Origin: Pleomorphochaeta sp963678575
Lineage (GTDB): Bacteria; Spirochaetota; Spirochaetia; Sphaerochaetales; Sphaerochaetaceae
DNA length: 64,000 nt
Direction: 5' to 3'
NCBI GenBank assembly: GCA_963678575.2
Contig: CAXXHV010000002.1
Span: 868,001 to 932,000, forward strand
Part shown: positions 25,119 through 34,120 of the stretch, piece after piece
Position numbering within the stretch: the first letter of the stretch is position 1
Layout: every line of letters begins with the position of its first letter
Notes under the pieces: model-generated
Told to the model about the DNA's origin: nothing
Seen by the model: the letters and a program-made list of their open reading frames with translations, nothing else
The model's database searches: none
Position numbers and translations under genes: made by a program

Positions 25119-26201
25119 TTAACCATTTTTCCTTTCAAATTCTTTCATGAATTGAGCTAATACTTCGACATCAGCTTTAGGACAGGCGTTATATACACTT
25201 GCTCTTAAGCCACCAACACTTCTGTGTCCTTTTAGGCCTAACATACCTTCTTTAGACGCTTCTTCTAAGAATTTCTTTTCTAATTCTTCGCTTTGAGCTC
25301 TAAATACAATATTCATTCTTGATCTATAATTTGCATCTACAGGTGATCTATAGAAAGAAGAAGAGTCAAGAACATCATAAATAATGTTACTTTTTTCAAT
25401 AGCTCTTTCAAGCATGCCTTGAGCTCCACCATTCTTTTTAACCCATTCTAGAACTAATTTAACACCCCAAATAGAAAATACTGGAGGAGTATTTAACAAG
25501 CCGTTATTTGCAGCATGTTTAGAATAATCAAAATACTTTGCTAAGTTAGTATTTCTTTTCTCTAATAAATCTTTTCTCATAATTATAAATGTGGCTCCAG
25601 CTGGGCCTAAGTTCTTTTGAACACCACCATAAATCATTGAGAATTTGTTTACATCTACTGGACGAGATAAAATATCAGAAGACATATCAGCAATTAAAGG
25701 AACATCACCAGTATCAGGGAAATCTTGCCATTCAATTCCACCAATAGTTTCATTTGAACATAAATAAAGGTATGAAGAATTTTCGGAAGGTTTTACTGTT
25801 TTTGGGTCAGGAAGAGTAGTAAAACTTGAGTCAGTACCATCAAAATAATAGTTAACTTTTCCAAATTTTTCAGCATCTGCACAAGCTCCATTAGCCCAAG
25901 TTCCACTCTTGATATAATCAGCTACAGTGTTAGGTCGTAAGAAGTTCATTGGAATCATGGAAAATTGTAATGTTGCTCCACCACCTAAGAAATAAACATC
26001 ATAATCATCACTAATGCCTAATAATTCTCTAAATAGGTTTTGACAATCAGCATACATGTTTGCAAACATTGCACCACGGTGAGAAGTTTCAATCATTGAT
26101 TGGCCATTACCTTGGTAATCTTTAATTTCTCTTTCAAGTGTATTTAACACTTCTTCTGGTAAAACTGATGGACCAGCAAAAAAGTTGTATTTACGTGCCA
26201 T
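25119..26201 (-). CDS. serC: Phosphoserine aminotransferase
   Basis: 360 residues, normal size. The N-terminus reads NFFAGPSVLPEEVL, and the PLP lysine is in YGGVQKNLGPAG near residue 190. SHRG near residue 41 and GLKGHRSVGGLRASVYNA near residue 325 are substrate-binding segments of the family. It converts 3-phosphohydroxypyruvate and glutamate to phosphoserine in serine synthesis (and acts in pyridoxal phosphate synthesis in some bacteria). It directly follows serA with no gap. serB is not in the window. Confidence 0.95.
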   Translation of the reverse strand: MARKYNFFAGPSVLPEEVLNTLEREIKDYQGNGQSMIETSHRGAMFANMYADCQNLFRELLGISDDYDVYFLGGGATLQFSMIPMNFLRPNTVADYIKSGTWANGACADAEKFGKVNYYFDGTDSSFTTLPDPKTVKPSENSSYLYLCSNETIGGIEWQDFPDTGDVPLIADMSSDILSRPVDVNKFSMIYGGVQKNLGPAGATFIIMRKDLLEKRNTNLAKYFDYSKHAANNGLLNTPPVFSIWGVKLVLEWVKKNGGAQGMLERAIEKSNIIYDVLDSSSFYRSPVDANYRSRMNIVFRAQSEELEKKFLEEASKEGMLGLKGHRSVGGLRASVYNACPKADVEVLAQFMKEFERKNG

Positions 26202-27089
26202 TTAAATCTTTCCTCCCTTAGAAAGTTCTTCAATAATTGCATATGTTTCTTCACCAATACGCAATAAATTTTCTTTTGTATTTGCACCAACATGTGGTGT
26301 AAGAATAACTTTTTCTTGTTTTAGAATTGGGTAATCTTCGCTTGGTGGATCACTTGGATAAACATCAGTACAATATAATGCAACTTTGTTTGATTCTAAT
26401 GCTGCACACATATCCTCTGCATCAACAACTGGACCACGACAAGTATTAATAACCACAGGAGTTTTTGAACAATTTGATAATAATTTAGCATTTAACATTC
26501 CACGAGTTTCATCTGTTAATGGCATATGTAGTGATACATAATCAGCATCTTTGATAGCTTCTTCTGGAGTTGTCTTCATTTCTGCTTTATCACTTGAAGA
26601 CACATATTTATCATATGCTACTACTTTCATGCCAAATGCAGCAGCTCTTTCTGCTACTTTTTGAGCAATATTACCAATACCAAATAAACATAGTGTTTTT
26701 CCATATAACTCTGTTCTACTGATTTGTTTTTTTAACCACTTACCATTTTTCATACCATTGTGATATTCAACAATGTGAGTTGGAGCTGCAATTAAATGAG
26801 CCATTACCAACTCAGCAACAGCAATTGATGAAGCTTTTGGGGTATTACGAACAATAATGCCTTTTGATTCAGCATAATCTTTATCGATATTATCGATACC
26901 AACACCACCTCTAATAATTAATTTTACATTAGGAGCTTGGTCGATATATTCTTTTGTACATTTAGTTTTTGATCTAACTAGTACAACATTCGCTTCACTG
27001 AGTCTTGATTTATCATCAGTAACTTCACCAAAAACTGATAGCTTATCAGCTAGTGATGCATCAAATGCGTCGGAAATAAGAATTAGCAT
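26202..27089 (-). CDS. serA: D-3-phosphoglycerate dehydrogenase, short form
   Basis: 295 residues, so the C-terminal ACT regulatory domain of long SerA is absent. The Rossmann motif is GIGNIAQ near residue 136. Catalytic residues of the D-2-hydroxyacid family are visible: Arg in NTCRGPVVD, Glu near CTDVYPSDPP, and His in LTPHVGANTKEN. The substrate-recognition part IRGGVGIDNID lies near residue 70. It catalyses the first step of serine synthesis, and its pairing with serC makes this function nearly certain. Without the ACT domain, allosteric inhibition by serine is unlikely, which leaves control to transcription, perhaps by the Lrp-type regulator in the operon. Confidence 0.92.
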   Translation of the reverse strand: MLILISDAFDASLADKLSVFGEVTDDKSRLSEANVVLVRSKTKCTKEYIDQAPNVKLIIRGGVGIDNIDKDYAESKGIIVRNTPKASSIAVAELVMAHLIAAPTHIVEYHNGMKNGKWLKKQISRTELYGKTLCLFGIGNIAQKVAERAAAFGMKVVAYDKYVSSSDKAEMKTTPEEAIKDADYVSLHMPLTDETRGMLNAKLLSNCSKTPVVINTCRGPVVDAEDMCAALESNKVALYCTDVYPSDPPSEDYPILKQEKVILTPHVGANTKENLLRIGEETYAIIEELSKGGKI

Positions 27090-27107
27090 AATTAACCTCT
27101 TTAATAT

Positions 27108-27126
27108 GTGATATTTTATTTATCAC
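27108..27126 (-). promoter_or_regulatory. Inverted repeat in the serA leader
   Basis: GTGATA and TATCAC arms separated by 7 bases, in the untranslated leader about 20-40 bases before the serA start. It is a candidate operator for the operon's own Lrp-type regulator. The half-sites match those in front of ackA (63214-63230). Confidence 0.45.
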
Positions 27127-27140
27127 TAATTTTTGATTAA

Positions 27141-27169
27141 AGAATATATTATATTGGTGAATTTGTCAA
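27141..27169 (-). promoter_or_regulatory. Promoter of the serA-serC-Lrp operon
   Basis: Minus strand: TTGACA, a 17-base spacer, then TATTCT, about 50 bases before the serA ATG at 27089. Confidence 0.7.
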
Positions 27170-27282
27170 TTTTATTTTAATATATTTTGTTATCGCTCAA
27201 TAAATATCAAAATAATTTATAATTAACATTTTTTTTACAAATTATTTTTTTTAATAAAATTTGAATTTTTTATATAAATTAA

Positions 27283-27318
27283 TAAAAAATAAAATCCGCC
27301 TAGTCACAGACTAAGCGG
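27283..27318 (-). terminator. Terminator of rpsU
   Basis: CCGCTTAGTC / GACTAGGCGG stem (one mismatch) with a 3-base loop. It is followed on the minus strand by ATTTTATTTTTT, 9 bases past the rpsU stop. Confidence 0.85.
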
Positions 27319-27326
27319 GAAGTATC

Positions 27327-27536
27327 TTAATAAGCCTTTGAAGCATGTAATTTTCTAGCTTTTTTCATTTGCTTACGAGCATTTGCTTTCTTTTTTCTAT
27401 TAAGAATGGTGGATGGCTTTTCGAAGTATTCTCTTTTTTTATACTCACGAATTATACCTTCTTTTTCTACCATACGTTTAAAACGTTTGATTGATTTTTC
27501 TAAAGGTTCGTTATCATCAACTTTTATATATGCCAT
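27327..27536 (-). CDS. rpsU: 30S ribosomal protein S21
   Basis: 69 residues, highly basic. It has the S21 pattern: VDDNEPLEKSIKRFKRMVEKEGI, then KKREYFEKPS near residue 35, and a C-terminal run of Lys/Arg/Ala (KKKANARKQMKKARK). S21 sits near the anti-Shine-Dalgarno region of 16S rRNA and helps initiation. The ribosome-binding site is unusually complete (27542-27552). The gene follows recJ by about 170 bases and ends at a clear terminator. Confidence 0.96.
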   Translation of the reverse strand: MAYIKVDDNEPLEKSIKRFKRMVEKEGIIREYKKREYFEKPSTILNRKKKANARKQMKKARKLHASKAY

Positions 27537-27541
27537 TCAAT

Positions 27542-27552
27542 ATCACCCCCTT
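27542..27552 (-). promoter_or_regulatory. Near-perfect Shine-Dalgarno site of rpsU
   Basis: AAGGGGGTGAT on the minus strand, an almost full match to the anti-Shine-Dalgarno tail of 16S rRNA, ending 5 bases before the ATG at 27536. It is the strongest such site in the window, in keeping with a highly made ribosomal protein. Confidence 0.8.
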
Positions 27553-27587
27553 CCCTTATTTAATGCATTGGGCCGTATTTATCTCAT

Positions 27588-27603
27588 GGAGTTTTAAAAC
27601 TCC
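27588..27603 (-). repeat. 16-base perfect palindrome upstream of rpsU
   Basis: GGAGTTTTAAAACTCC, about 50 bases before the rpsU start, in the gap between recJ and rpsU. It could be a leader hairpin or a protein-binding site. It lacks a following T run on the minus strand, so it is not an obvious terminator. Confidence 0.5.
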
Positions 27604-27707
27604 GACATTTGTGAATATATTAAAAAAAAGAATTTTATTCAACACTTTTCTTGTTAATAAGTATTTATTTTATAAAGAAATCTATTAAATAATACATTAT
27701 TCTAAAT

Positions 27708-29837
27708 TTAACTTTGCTTTATATCAATTATTGTTAATTGAATTGAGTCTGAACTTTGATATGAATTATATCCCATTCTAAAAACAACATCTATGAACAT
27801 ATCTTTTTTAAAATTATCTTCAATATTTTTACCACCGTTCCAATAGATACATGGCCACTTATAATTATTGTGTGAAATTACTAACTTAACATTTCTTCCA
27901 CCGTTTTTCCCACCACCAACAAAATTATAATCAACTAATATTGCTTTTTTAATTTGAAAAATTAAAGGATTATTATTTTGTCCATATGGTTCAAACAGTT
28001 CTACTAAATTCATAATATCTGGGGTTAAATCTTTTTCTTTTAAAACACAATCTATTTCAATGTTATCTTCATCAATTTCTTCAAGATCATCCATATGATC
28101 AAGTTTATCTTCAATAAGAATAACAAATTTATTTAAGTCACTTTTATTTAATGAAAAACCGCCAGCATTGGCATGTCCCCCATAATTGAGTAAAATGTTG
28201 TCAAAAGTGGACAAAAATTTTGTTATATGAAAACCTTTTGGAGATCTCATACTACCTGTTAACGTGCCATCTTCATTGTCACAAATAACCATACTAGGAC
28301 TTTTATAAGTATTCATTAATCTTGAAGCCATTAATCCAGTAATGCCTCTATATACTTTTGTGTTTTTAACTAATACTAATTTTGATCCCATTTTTACATA
28401 ATTATCTTGAGCTTCATTTTGCATACTATGCCAAGCTTCATCGCCTAATTTTTGTCTTTCTTTATTGAATGAAATTAATTCTGTTGAGTATTTTTCAATT
28501 TCTTCATCATCTTCAGCAAGAAACATTTCTATTGCAACTTGTGGATTACCTAATCTTCCTGCAGAATTAATAGTTGGAGAAATATTCCATCCAATATTTG
28601 TTGTAGAAATTTTTTTATTTAGTAATTTGTTATTTGCTAATAAAGGTAATAAAGATTTTCTTGGACTAGTGCTAAGAACTTTTAAACCTCGTCTTACTAA
28701 AATTCTATTTTCATCATCCATAGGCATCATATCTGCAACAGTTCCAATTGCTACTAAATCTAGAACTTTATCAAACTCTTTTGATAATAATGGTTCATTA
28801 TTAAAAATTAAAGAATTAAAAATACCCATTAAAACATCTAATTCATCTTTTAAAATTTCACTATAACGTCCACTTTTAGAAACTTCAGCTAAAGCAAATA
28901 GACTTTTATTACTTAACATAGGAAATGTTGAATTTAGTTGTTTTCTAATATCATGTACAAATATATCAACTTTTGAATTAAAAGCTTTACTAAGTTGTTT
29001 TTTTTCAACTTCTTCATCTAATACAATTATTGGAATACCACAATTTATAAAATCTATAATTTTACTTTGTTGTGGATTTGCTAGACCAAGATTTATTATT
29101 TCAATTATTCTATCCTTTACAACTAAATTTCTAATTTTCATTGCTTGAATAATTACAGAATCATTGCCAGGTTGTGCATGTAATAAAATATAATCTTCGT
29201 TAAAATATTGAGTATTTGCAAAACGAAGTGCCCAAATAAATTTTGCAGTTACGCCGCATCCTGCTAAATGTTCAAAAGGATAATTACTGTCTTTTTTCTT
29301 AGGATCAATTATTGCATATGCATTTGGCAGAGTTTTTGAACTAATATGATGATCTAAAATTATGGTATCAATATATAAAGAGTTTGCATATTCAATTTCT
29401 TCAACTTCACTAATACCACAGTCAACAGTTATAATTAAACTTATTCCTTCATCTTTCGCTTTTTTTACTTTTTCTAAAGTCATCCCATATGGATCATTTC
29501 CATCAGGAACAGTGTAACTAATATCTAAGCCCAATCGTTTTAATTCATTAACAATAAGAACAGTACTAGTAATTCCATCAACATCTCTATCACCGAAAAT
29601 TCTAACTTTTTCTTTTGACTCTACTGCATCTAAAACTCTATCAACTGCATTTTCCATATCATTAAATTCAAAAGGACTGTGTAAAAATAATAAATCATTT
29701 TCTAAAAAAAATTTTACTTTTTCTCTATCTACAATTCTTCTTCTGGCTAAAATTGAACATGTTAATAAATCAACTTTATATCTATTCGATAACTGTTTTA
29801 CTTCTTCAAAATCTATACTTTTTTTTATCCAGTTCAT
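27708..29837 (-). CDS. recJ: Single-stranded-DNA exonuclease RecJ
   Basis: 709 residues, longer than E. coli RecJ (577) because of an insertion between the two halves and an extended C-terminal domain. DHH-family motifs are visible: DRDVDGITST at 83-92 (usually DYDVDG), VDCG near 138, and LDHHIS at 161-166. GTVADMMPM near residue 360 and NYGGHANAGGFSL near residue 555 form the DHHA1 region with its GGH signature. RecJ degrades 5' single-stranded ends in recombination and repair with Mn2+/Mg2+. recO lies 13 bases upstream, making a repair pair. Confidence 0.93.
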   Translation of the reverse strand: MNWIKKSIDFEEVKQLSNRYKVDLLTCSILARRRIVDREKVKFFLENDLLFLHSPFEFNDMENAVDRVLDAVESKEKVRIFGDRDVDGITSTVLIVNELKRLGLDISYTVPDGNDPYGMTLEKVKKAKDEGISLIITVDCGISEVEEIEYANSLYIDTIILDHHISSKTLPNAYAIIDPKKKDSNYPFEHLAGCGVTAKFIWALRFANTQYFNEDYILLHAQPGNDSVIIQAMKIRNLVVKDRIIEIINLGLANPQQSKIIDFINCGIPIIVLDEEVEKKQLSKAFNSKVDIFVHDIRKQLNSTFPMLSNKSLFALAEVSKSGRYSEILKDELDVLMGIFNSLIFNNEPLLSKEFDKVLDLVAIGTVADMMPMDDENRILVRRGLKVLSTSPRKSLLPLLANNKLLNKKISTTNIGWNISPTINSAGRLGNPQVAIEMFLAEDDEEIEKYSTELISFNKERQKLGDEAWHSMQNEAQDNYVKMGSKLVLVKNTKVYRGITGLMASRLMNTYKSPSMVICDNEDGTLTGSMRSPKGFHITKFLSTFDNILLNYGGHANAGGFSLNKSDLNKFVILIEDKLDHMDDLEEIDEDNIEIDCVLKEKDLTPDIMNLVELFEPYGQNNNPLIFQIKKAILVDYNFVGGGKNGGRNVKLVISHNNYKWPCIYWNGGKNIEDNFKKDMFIDVVFRMGYNSYQSSDSIQLTIIDIKQS

Positions 29838-29850
29838 AAAATCCCTTTGT

Positions 29851-30582
29851 TTAATTGTATATATTCAAACTTTTTAATGGATGTCCTATAATTTTAATCA
29901 TCCATTTTATCATATATGCTTTAATTCTTGAAGCTGTTGAATCAAAAAGTTTAATAGTAATAGCTTCTTCAACATTAACAGATAATGATAAATTTAAATA
30001 TTTTCTAGCCTTTGGGGGCAATACCATATTAGAAGAATTAGAACAATTTTTACAACTAGGTACAGTTAATGAATCGGAAAAATATATAATTTCATCATTA
30101 GTATACATTTTATCACAACTTGGACAATGTAATAAATCTTCAATAAATCCGTGATCTTTAATAATTCTTAATATAAATTGAATGATTATTATATCTTCAT
30201 TTATTGAGTTGTCTTCTAATAAATCTAAACATTTTGTAAATAAATTATATGTAAATGCTAAATTGTCAGTATAAGTTTTTAATATTATTTCACTCATTAA
30301 AGATGCATTTAATATTTTTGAAAACTCAGTTGAAATTAAATCATGAGAACTGATTAAATTAACATCTTTTAAAATATATTGTTTGTTTGTAGGATTATAA
30401 TAAATAAAAAATTGACCTTCTTGGAATCTAAAAGCTTTAGGTGCTTTTTTACTTGTCTTTGATCCAAAAGATCGAACAGTTATTATCCCTAAATCTAAAC
30501 TTAAAATGGTTAAATTATTATTATTTACTCCATCTCGTCTCGAATGAAGAACAATTGCTTGTGTAATAATGTTCCTTTCCAT
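29851..30582 (-). CDS. recO: DNA repair protein RecO
   Basis: 243 residues. The N-terminal OB-fold starts ITQAIVLHSRRDGVNNN, as in RecO. A helical part and a zinc knuckle follow, with cysteines in LLHCPSCDKMY and VPSCKNC near residues 153-180. RecO helps RecF and RecR load RecA on gapped DNA and anneals single strands. It is followed by recJ in the same direction with a 13-base gap. The gene upstream (30701) is divergent, so the recO-recJ promoter should lie in 30583-30700. Confidence 0.85.
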   Translation of the reverse strand: MERNIITQAIVLHSRRDGVNNNNLTILSLDLGIITVRSFGSKTSKKAPKAFRFQEGQFFIYYNPTNKQYILKDVNLISSHDLISTEFSKILNASLMSEIILKTYTDNLAFTYNLFTKCLDLLEDNSINEDIIIIQFILRIIKDHGFIEDLLHCPSCDKMYTNDEIIYFSDSLTVPSCKNCSNSSNMVLPPKARKYLNLSLSVNVEEAITIKLFDSTASRIKAYMIKWMIKIIGHPLKSLNIYN

Positions 30583-30700
30583 ACTTCCCCAAACTTTAAT
30601 TTTTTAAATTTAAATAAACAATAATTTTGTATTAACAATCAAATATTTATTTATAATTCTATAGCATTGCTTATTATACTATGTTATTATAATTGTTATC

Positions 30701-31999
30701 ATGATTAAAGTTAAGCACTATATTTTATTACCTTTTATTTTTTTAATATTTAACTTTCCTCTTTTTGCCTTTTCTGCTCAAAATAGAGTTTTAGAAAACC
30801 CTTTCCCAAGTGAATTAAACTTAAAAAATTTTTCAAAAGAAAAATCATTAGACAATTATGATATTCAAGATTTAAATAATACTAAAATATCTTTAATTAC
30901 AATTGCTCCTGGAAAAGAAATTTATAGTTGGTTTGGACACTCTGCTTTGATGGTAGAACAAAATGATAATGTTTCAATTATATATGATTATGGTATTTTT
31001 AGTTTTAATAGTGAGGATTTCTATAAAAATTTTATACAAGGTAAAATGTATTATTTATTACTTCCTTCTTATTCAAAAGCAAGACTTGAAGCGCCTATGG
31101 ATGAGGATAGAACGATAACTAAATTAGTATTAAATATTTCAAATGTTAAAAAAATTGATATAATTAATTTTTTAAATTATAATGCAAAAAGTGATAATAA
31201 TACTTATCTTTATGATTTTTATGATGATAATTGTGCAACAAGAATAAGAGATATTATTAATTGGATAACTGATGATGATTTTAAAAATTGGGCTCAAAAA
31301 GAAAGTTTTTTTGATACTTATAGAAGTTTATCATCTGAAGTTCTTGATTCCTCCTTATTTGTAAATTGGGTATTAAATAGTTTTTTAGGAAATAAGTGTG
31401 ATTCTAGAATAACAATTTGGCAAAAAATGTTTTTACCTGAATATTTAGAATCTTCAATAAAAGAATATGGGAAGATAGGCACTGAAGAGATTTATTTGTA
31501 CAAGACTAATTCATCATCAGTCTTTGAAACTAAAAAATCTAGTAACCATATTGTATTTTACTGTATATTTGGATTTATTCTTGGCAGTATTTCATTATTT
31601 TTTAAAGGATTAAAACAAAATAATGAAAATCTTTTGTTTGGTATTTTTAATTCAGTAATTATTTTATTTTTATTAATTGTATCTACTTGTATTTTTTATT
31701 TAACGATTTTTTCACATATTCAACCAGCTTGGTATAATGAAAATATATATATATTAAATCCTTTTATATTTTTAATTTTATTTATCTTATCATTAATGAC
31801 ATTATCAAGAAAAAATAGATCTACATTTTATTTAATTATATTTGAAAACGCTTCAATGATATATTCTGGATATTTGATTTCTATTTTAATATTAAAATCT
31901 TTGCTTACAAATATTGTTTATCAAAACAATATAATTATAATTTTACCAATATTTATATATTTTTTCGTACAAAGTTTTATTTTTAGAACATCAAGGTAA
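30701..31999 (+). CDS. DUF4105 (Lnb-type) membrane protein
   Basis: 432 residues. A signal or anchor segment at 8-25 is followed by a periplasmic domain at about 60-280 of the DUF4105 / Lnb N-terminal type: APGKEIYSWFGHSALMV with His80, IYDYGIFSF, and YDDNCATRIRDII with Cys178. The His-before-Cys order resembles permuted papain-like amidases, so Cys178 and His80 are likely catalytic (inference). The C-terminal 150 residues contain four to five membrane helices. In Enterococcus the Lnb protein moves an acyl chain within a lipoprotein to make the lyso form. Whether this one does so is open, since a full Lnt is also encoded at 5010. A permease gene follows after 4 bases. Confidence 0.8.
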   Translation: MIKVKHYILLPFIFLIFNFPLFAFSAQNRVLENPFPSELNLKNFSKEKSLDNYDIQDLNNTKISLITIAPGKEIYSWFGHSALMVEQNDNVSIIYDYGIFSFNSEDFYKNFIQGKMYYLLLPSYSKARLEAPMDEDRTITKLVLNISNVKKIDIINFLNYNAKSDNNTYLYDFYDDNCATRIRDIINWITDDDFKNWAQKESFFDTYRSLSSEVLDSSLFVNWVLNSFLGNKCDSRITIWQKMFLPEYLESSIKEYGKIGTEEIYLYKTNSSSVFETKKSSNHIVFYCIFGFILGSISLFFKGLKQNNENLLFGIFNSVIILFLLIVSTCIFYLTIFSHIQPAWYNENIYILNPFIFLILFILSLMTLSRKNRSTFYLIIFENASMIYSGYLISILILKSLLTNIVYQNNIIIILPIFIYFFVQSFIFRTSR

Positions 32000-32003
32000 T
32001 GCT

Positions 32004-32780
32004 ATGATAAATGATTTTATTGCTTCAAATTTTTTAATTCTTACAATTGCTGCTATATTTTTAGGTCTTGATAAAGGTGGCTTTAGGAATTTATCTGTAA
32101 TATGTATGTATTTATTATTATCTATAATTCCTTCAAAGCAAGTGATTGGAATTTTAGCTCCAATATATTTATTAGGGGATATAGTACCTATTTATTTATA
32201 TCGTAAAGATATCAATTTCCAGGCTGTAAAATATTTTGTACCACTAGCTATTATTGGTATTATAATTACTAGTTTTTTTGCATCCTATATTGATGATAAA
32301 TTATTTACAATTTTTATTTCATTCTTTTTATTATTAATGGTTGTTATAATAACTTATCAAGAAATTAATAAATATTATAAGAATAAAAAAAATAATATTG
32401 ATGAGAAAAAACCTTTAAATAAACCCTTTACACTTTTCCTTTCTTTTTTATCTGGAATTTGTACTGTTTCAAACGCTGCAGGGGCAATTACTTGCATTTA
32501 TTTTTTTAGACAAACAAAAGAAAAAAAAGAATTTGTAGGATCTACAGCTTTATTTTTCTTTTGTTTAAATATAACTAAAATAATAATTTTTGCCTTATTT
32601 TGGAAAAATATTACTTTTGATACACTTAAAATCACATTTTCAATGCTTCCTGGCTTGTTTATTGGCATTGGTGCATCAATTTATTTAATAAAAATAATTC
32701 CACAGAAAGTTTATAACTTTATTGTAATTTTAAGTGTTTATTACATTGTAATTATGCTATTGGTTAAAAATTTATTTTAA
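32004..32780 (+). CDS. TauE/SafE-family membrane permease
   Basis: 258 residues with about seven or eight hydrophobic helices. Two similar halves each carry the family's glycine-rich first helix: FLGLDKGGFRN near residue 19 and FLSGICTVSNAAGAITCIYFF near residue 147. Members export or import sulfite, sulfonates or other small organic anions. The substrate cannot be read from sequence. It lies 4 bases after the DUF4105 gene and its stop directly abuts the stop of the convergent larA-like gene. Confidence 0.83.
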   Translation: MINDFIASNFLILTIAAIFLGLDKGGFRNLSVICMYLLLSIIPSKQVIGILAPIYLLGDIVPIYLYRKDINFQAVKYFVPLAIIGIIITSFFASYIDDKLFTIFISFFLLLMVVIITYQEINKYYKNKKNNIDEKKPLNKPFTLFLSFLSGICTVSNAAGAITCIYFFRQTKEKKEFVGSTALFFFCLNITKIIIFALFWKNITFDTLKITFSMLPGLFIGIGASIYLIKIIPQKVYNFIVILSVYYIVIMLLVKNLF

Positions 32781-34019
32781 TTATTTAATTAAAGGGACAG
32801 TAATACAACCGTCTGTTAATAAACTTAGAGTAGCATTTTCACCTTTTATACTAATGGCTTTATCTATAGCTTCTTGAACACTCTTATATTGTTTAATAAA
32901 TATGTTATCCCATAATTTATCATCTAATTCACTTATTACCCATATATTCGCCCAAGTCATTATCTCTGCCATTTTTGCAGCTTTGTGATATCCTAATTTA
33001 TAATTTTTTTCTATAGTTTTTAAGACTTCTTTAGGAGAATCACTGCAACTCAATAAATCATAAAAAGCTTCTTCTCCTACCCCTTCACTACAAGCAGAAA
33101 CTAAAATTAGTATTCCATTTTCTTTGAGTGCTAGTTTACCATTATCAAGTGCTTTTTGTGATTGATATAAATTAATATCCATAGGAGATGTTGCAACTGA
33201 AACAACAATATCACTTTTCTCTTTGATTTCACATGTAAAAACTTCATTTGCTTTCTCAATTGCCGCATCAAAACTTTCATTTATATTACCACATGTGATT
33301 TCATATATCTGATGATTTCTATCCATTACACTCATAATTGAAAAGATAGGTTTATCATTAAGTAAGTTTAAAACATCTACCATATCAAGATGAACAGGAT
33401 TGTCAATTAAATTTAATGCTTTTGCTCTAGGATCCAATGCTCTTTTGTGATTTGCTTCAATTGATTTATACGAAGCAACTCCAGGCATAATAGCTTTTCT
33501 TCCACCAGTGTATCCTGCAAAATAATGTGGTTCAACACTTCCAATAATTATTAATGCATCATTTTCTATAACTCTTTTATTTATTTCTAAAGGAGTATTT
33601 GCTCTGCTATTACCTAAAAAAATCAAATCTTCTTGTTTTTTTGCCTCATGCGATACTACATAGTCTTTTAATTGATTATATGTATTCCCTAGTATTTTTT
33701 TTATTTCATTATCATTTGCAATACGATGGACTCCAGTTGCTACAATTATTGTAATTTCTTTATTTTCTATTAAAGGATATATTACTTCTAATATTTTTGA
33801 TGTTGGAGTTGGTCTTGTTCCATCATTTACAATTATTAATATTTTATTTTTATCTTTGACAAAATTATTAATTGATACACTATTATAAGGTCTGTTTAAT
33901 CCTTCATTAATAATATTAATTTGATCTTTTGTTATTACATTTTTTGGAGTAATAATGGTTGAATCATTAGGTATTTCAATATTTAATTTATTTTTATTAT
34001 ATTCAATTGTATAATTCAT
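32781..34019 (-). CDS. LarA-like nickel-dependent hydroxyacid racemase/epimerase
   Basis: 412 residues of the DUF2088 family. Residues known from L. plantarum LarA are all in place: His98 (GVHR), His165 (EPHYFAGY), Lys175 (GGRKAIMPG), which holds the nickel-pincer cofactor, and His191 (EANH). Spacing between them is nearly identical. NDGTRPTP near residue 65 is also typical. LarA interconverts lactate enantiomers, and relatives act on other 2-hydroxyacids and sugar acids. Cofactor makers LarB, LarC and LarE are not in this window. The gene lies behind the inositol/archaeal-GAPDH set but is separated by a terminator (34074-34109). Its substrate may be a hydroxyacid from that pathway. Confidence 0.85.
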   Translation of the reverse strand: MNYTIEYNKNKLNIEIPNDSTIITPKNVITKDQINIINEGLNRPYNSVSINNFVKDKNKILIIVNDGTRPTPTSKILEVIYPLIENKEITIIVATGVHRIANDNEIKKILGNTYNQLKDYVVSHEAKKQEDLIFLGNSRANTPLEINKRVIENDALIIIGSVEPHYFAGYTGGRKAIMPGVASYKSIEANHKRALDPRAKALNLIDNPVHLDMVDVLNLLNDKPIFSIMSVMDRNHQIYEITCGNINESFDAAIEKANEVFTCEIKEKSDIVVSVATSPMDINLYQSQKALDNGKLALKENGILILVSACSEGVGEEAFYDLLSCSDSPKEVLKTIEKNYKLGYHKAAKMAEIMTWANIWVISELDDKLWDNIFIKQYKSVQEAIDKAISIKGENATLSLLTDGCITVPLIK

Positions 34020-34073
34020 AAAACCTCTTTTATAAAGTTAACTTATTATTTGTTTGCCCAAGTTGGAATAAAG

Positions 34074-34109
34074 AAAAAAAAGGAGTGAAAGAGAAAACTC
34101 CTTCACTCC
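34074..34109 (-). terminator. Terminator between pgk-like and larA-like genes
   Basis: GGAGTGAA / TTCACTCC stem with a 12-base loop, followed on the minus strand by a long T run, 12 bases past the stop at 34121. It probably ends the iol transcript, leaving larA to read-through or its own promoter. Confidence 0.78.
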
Positions 34110-34120
34110 ATAATTGTTTT

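Noticed and set aside
28465..28866. A 133-codon open frame antisense to recJ
   Set aside because: It sits inside the conserved recJ coding region with no start signal and low-complexity translation, so it is a shadow frame.
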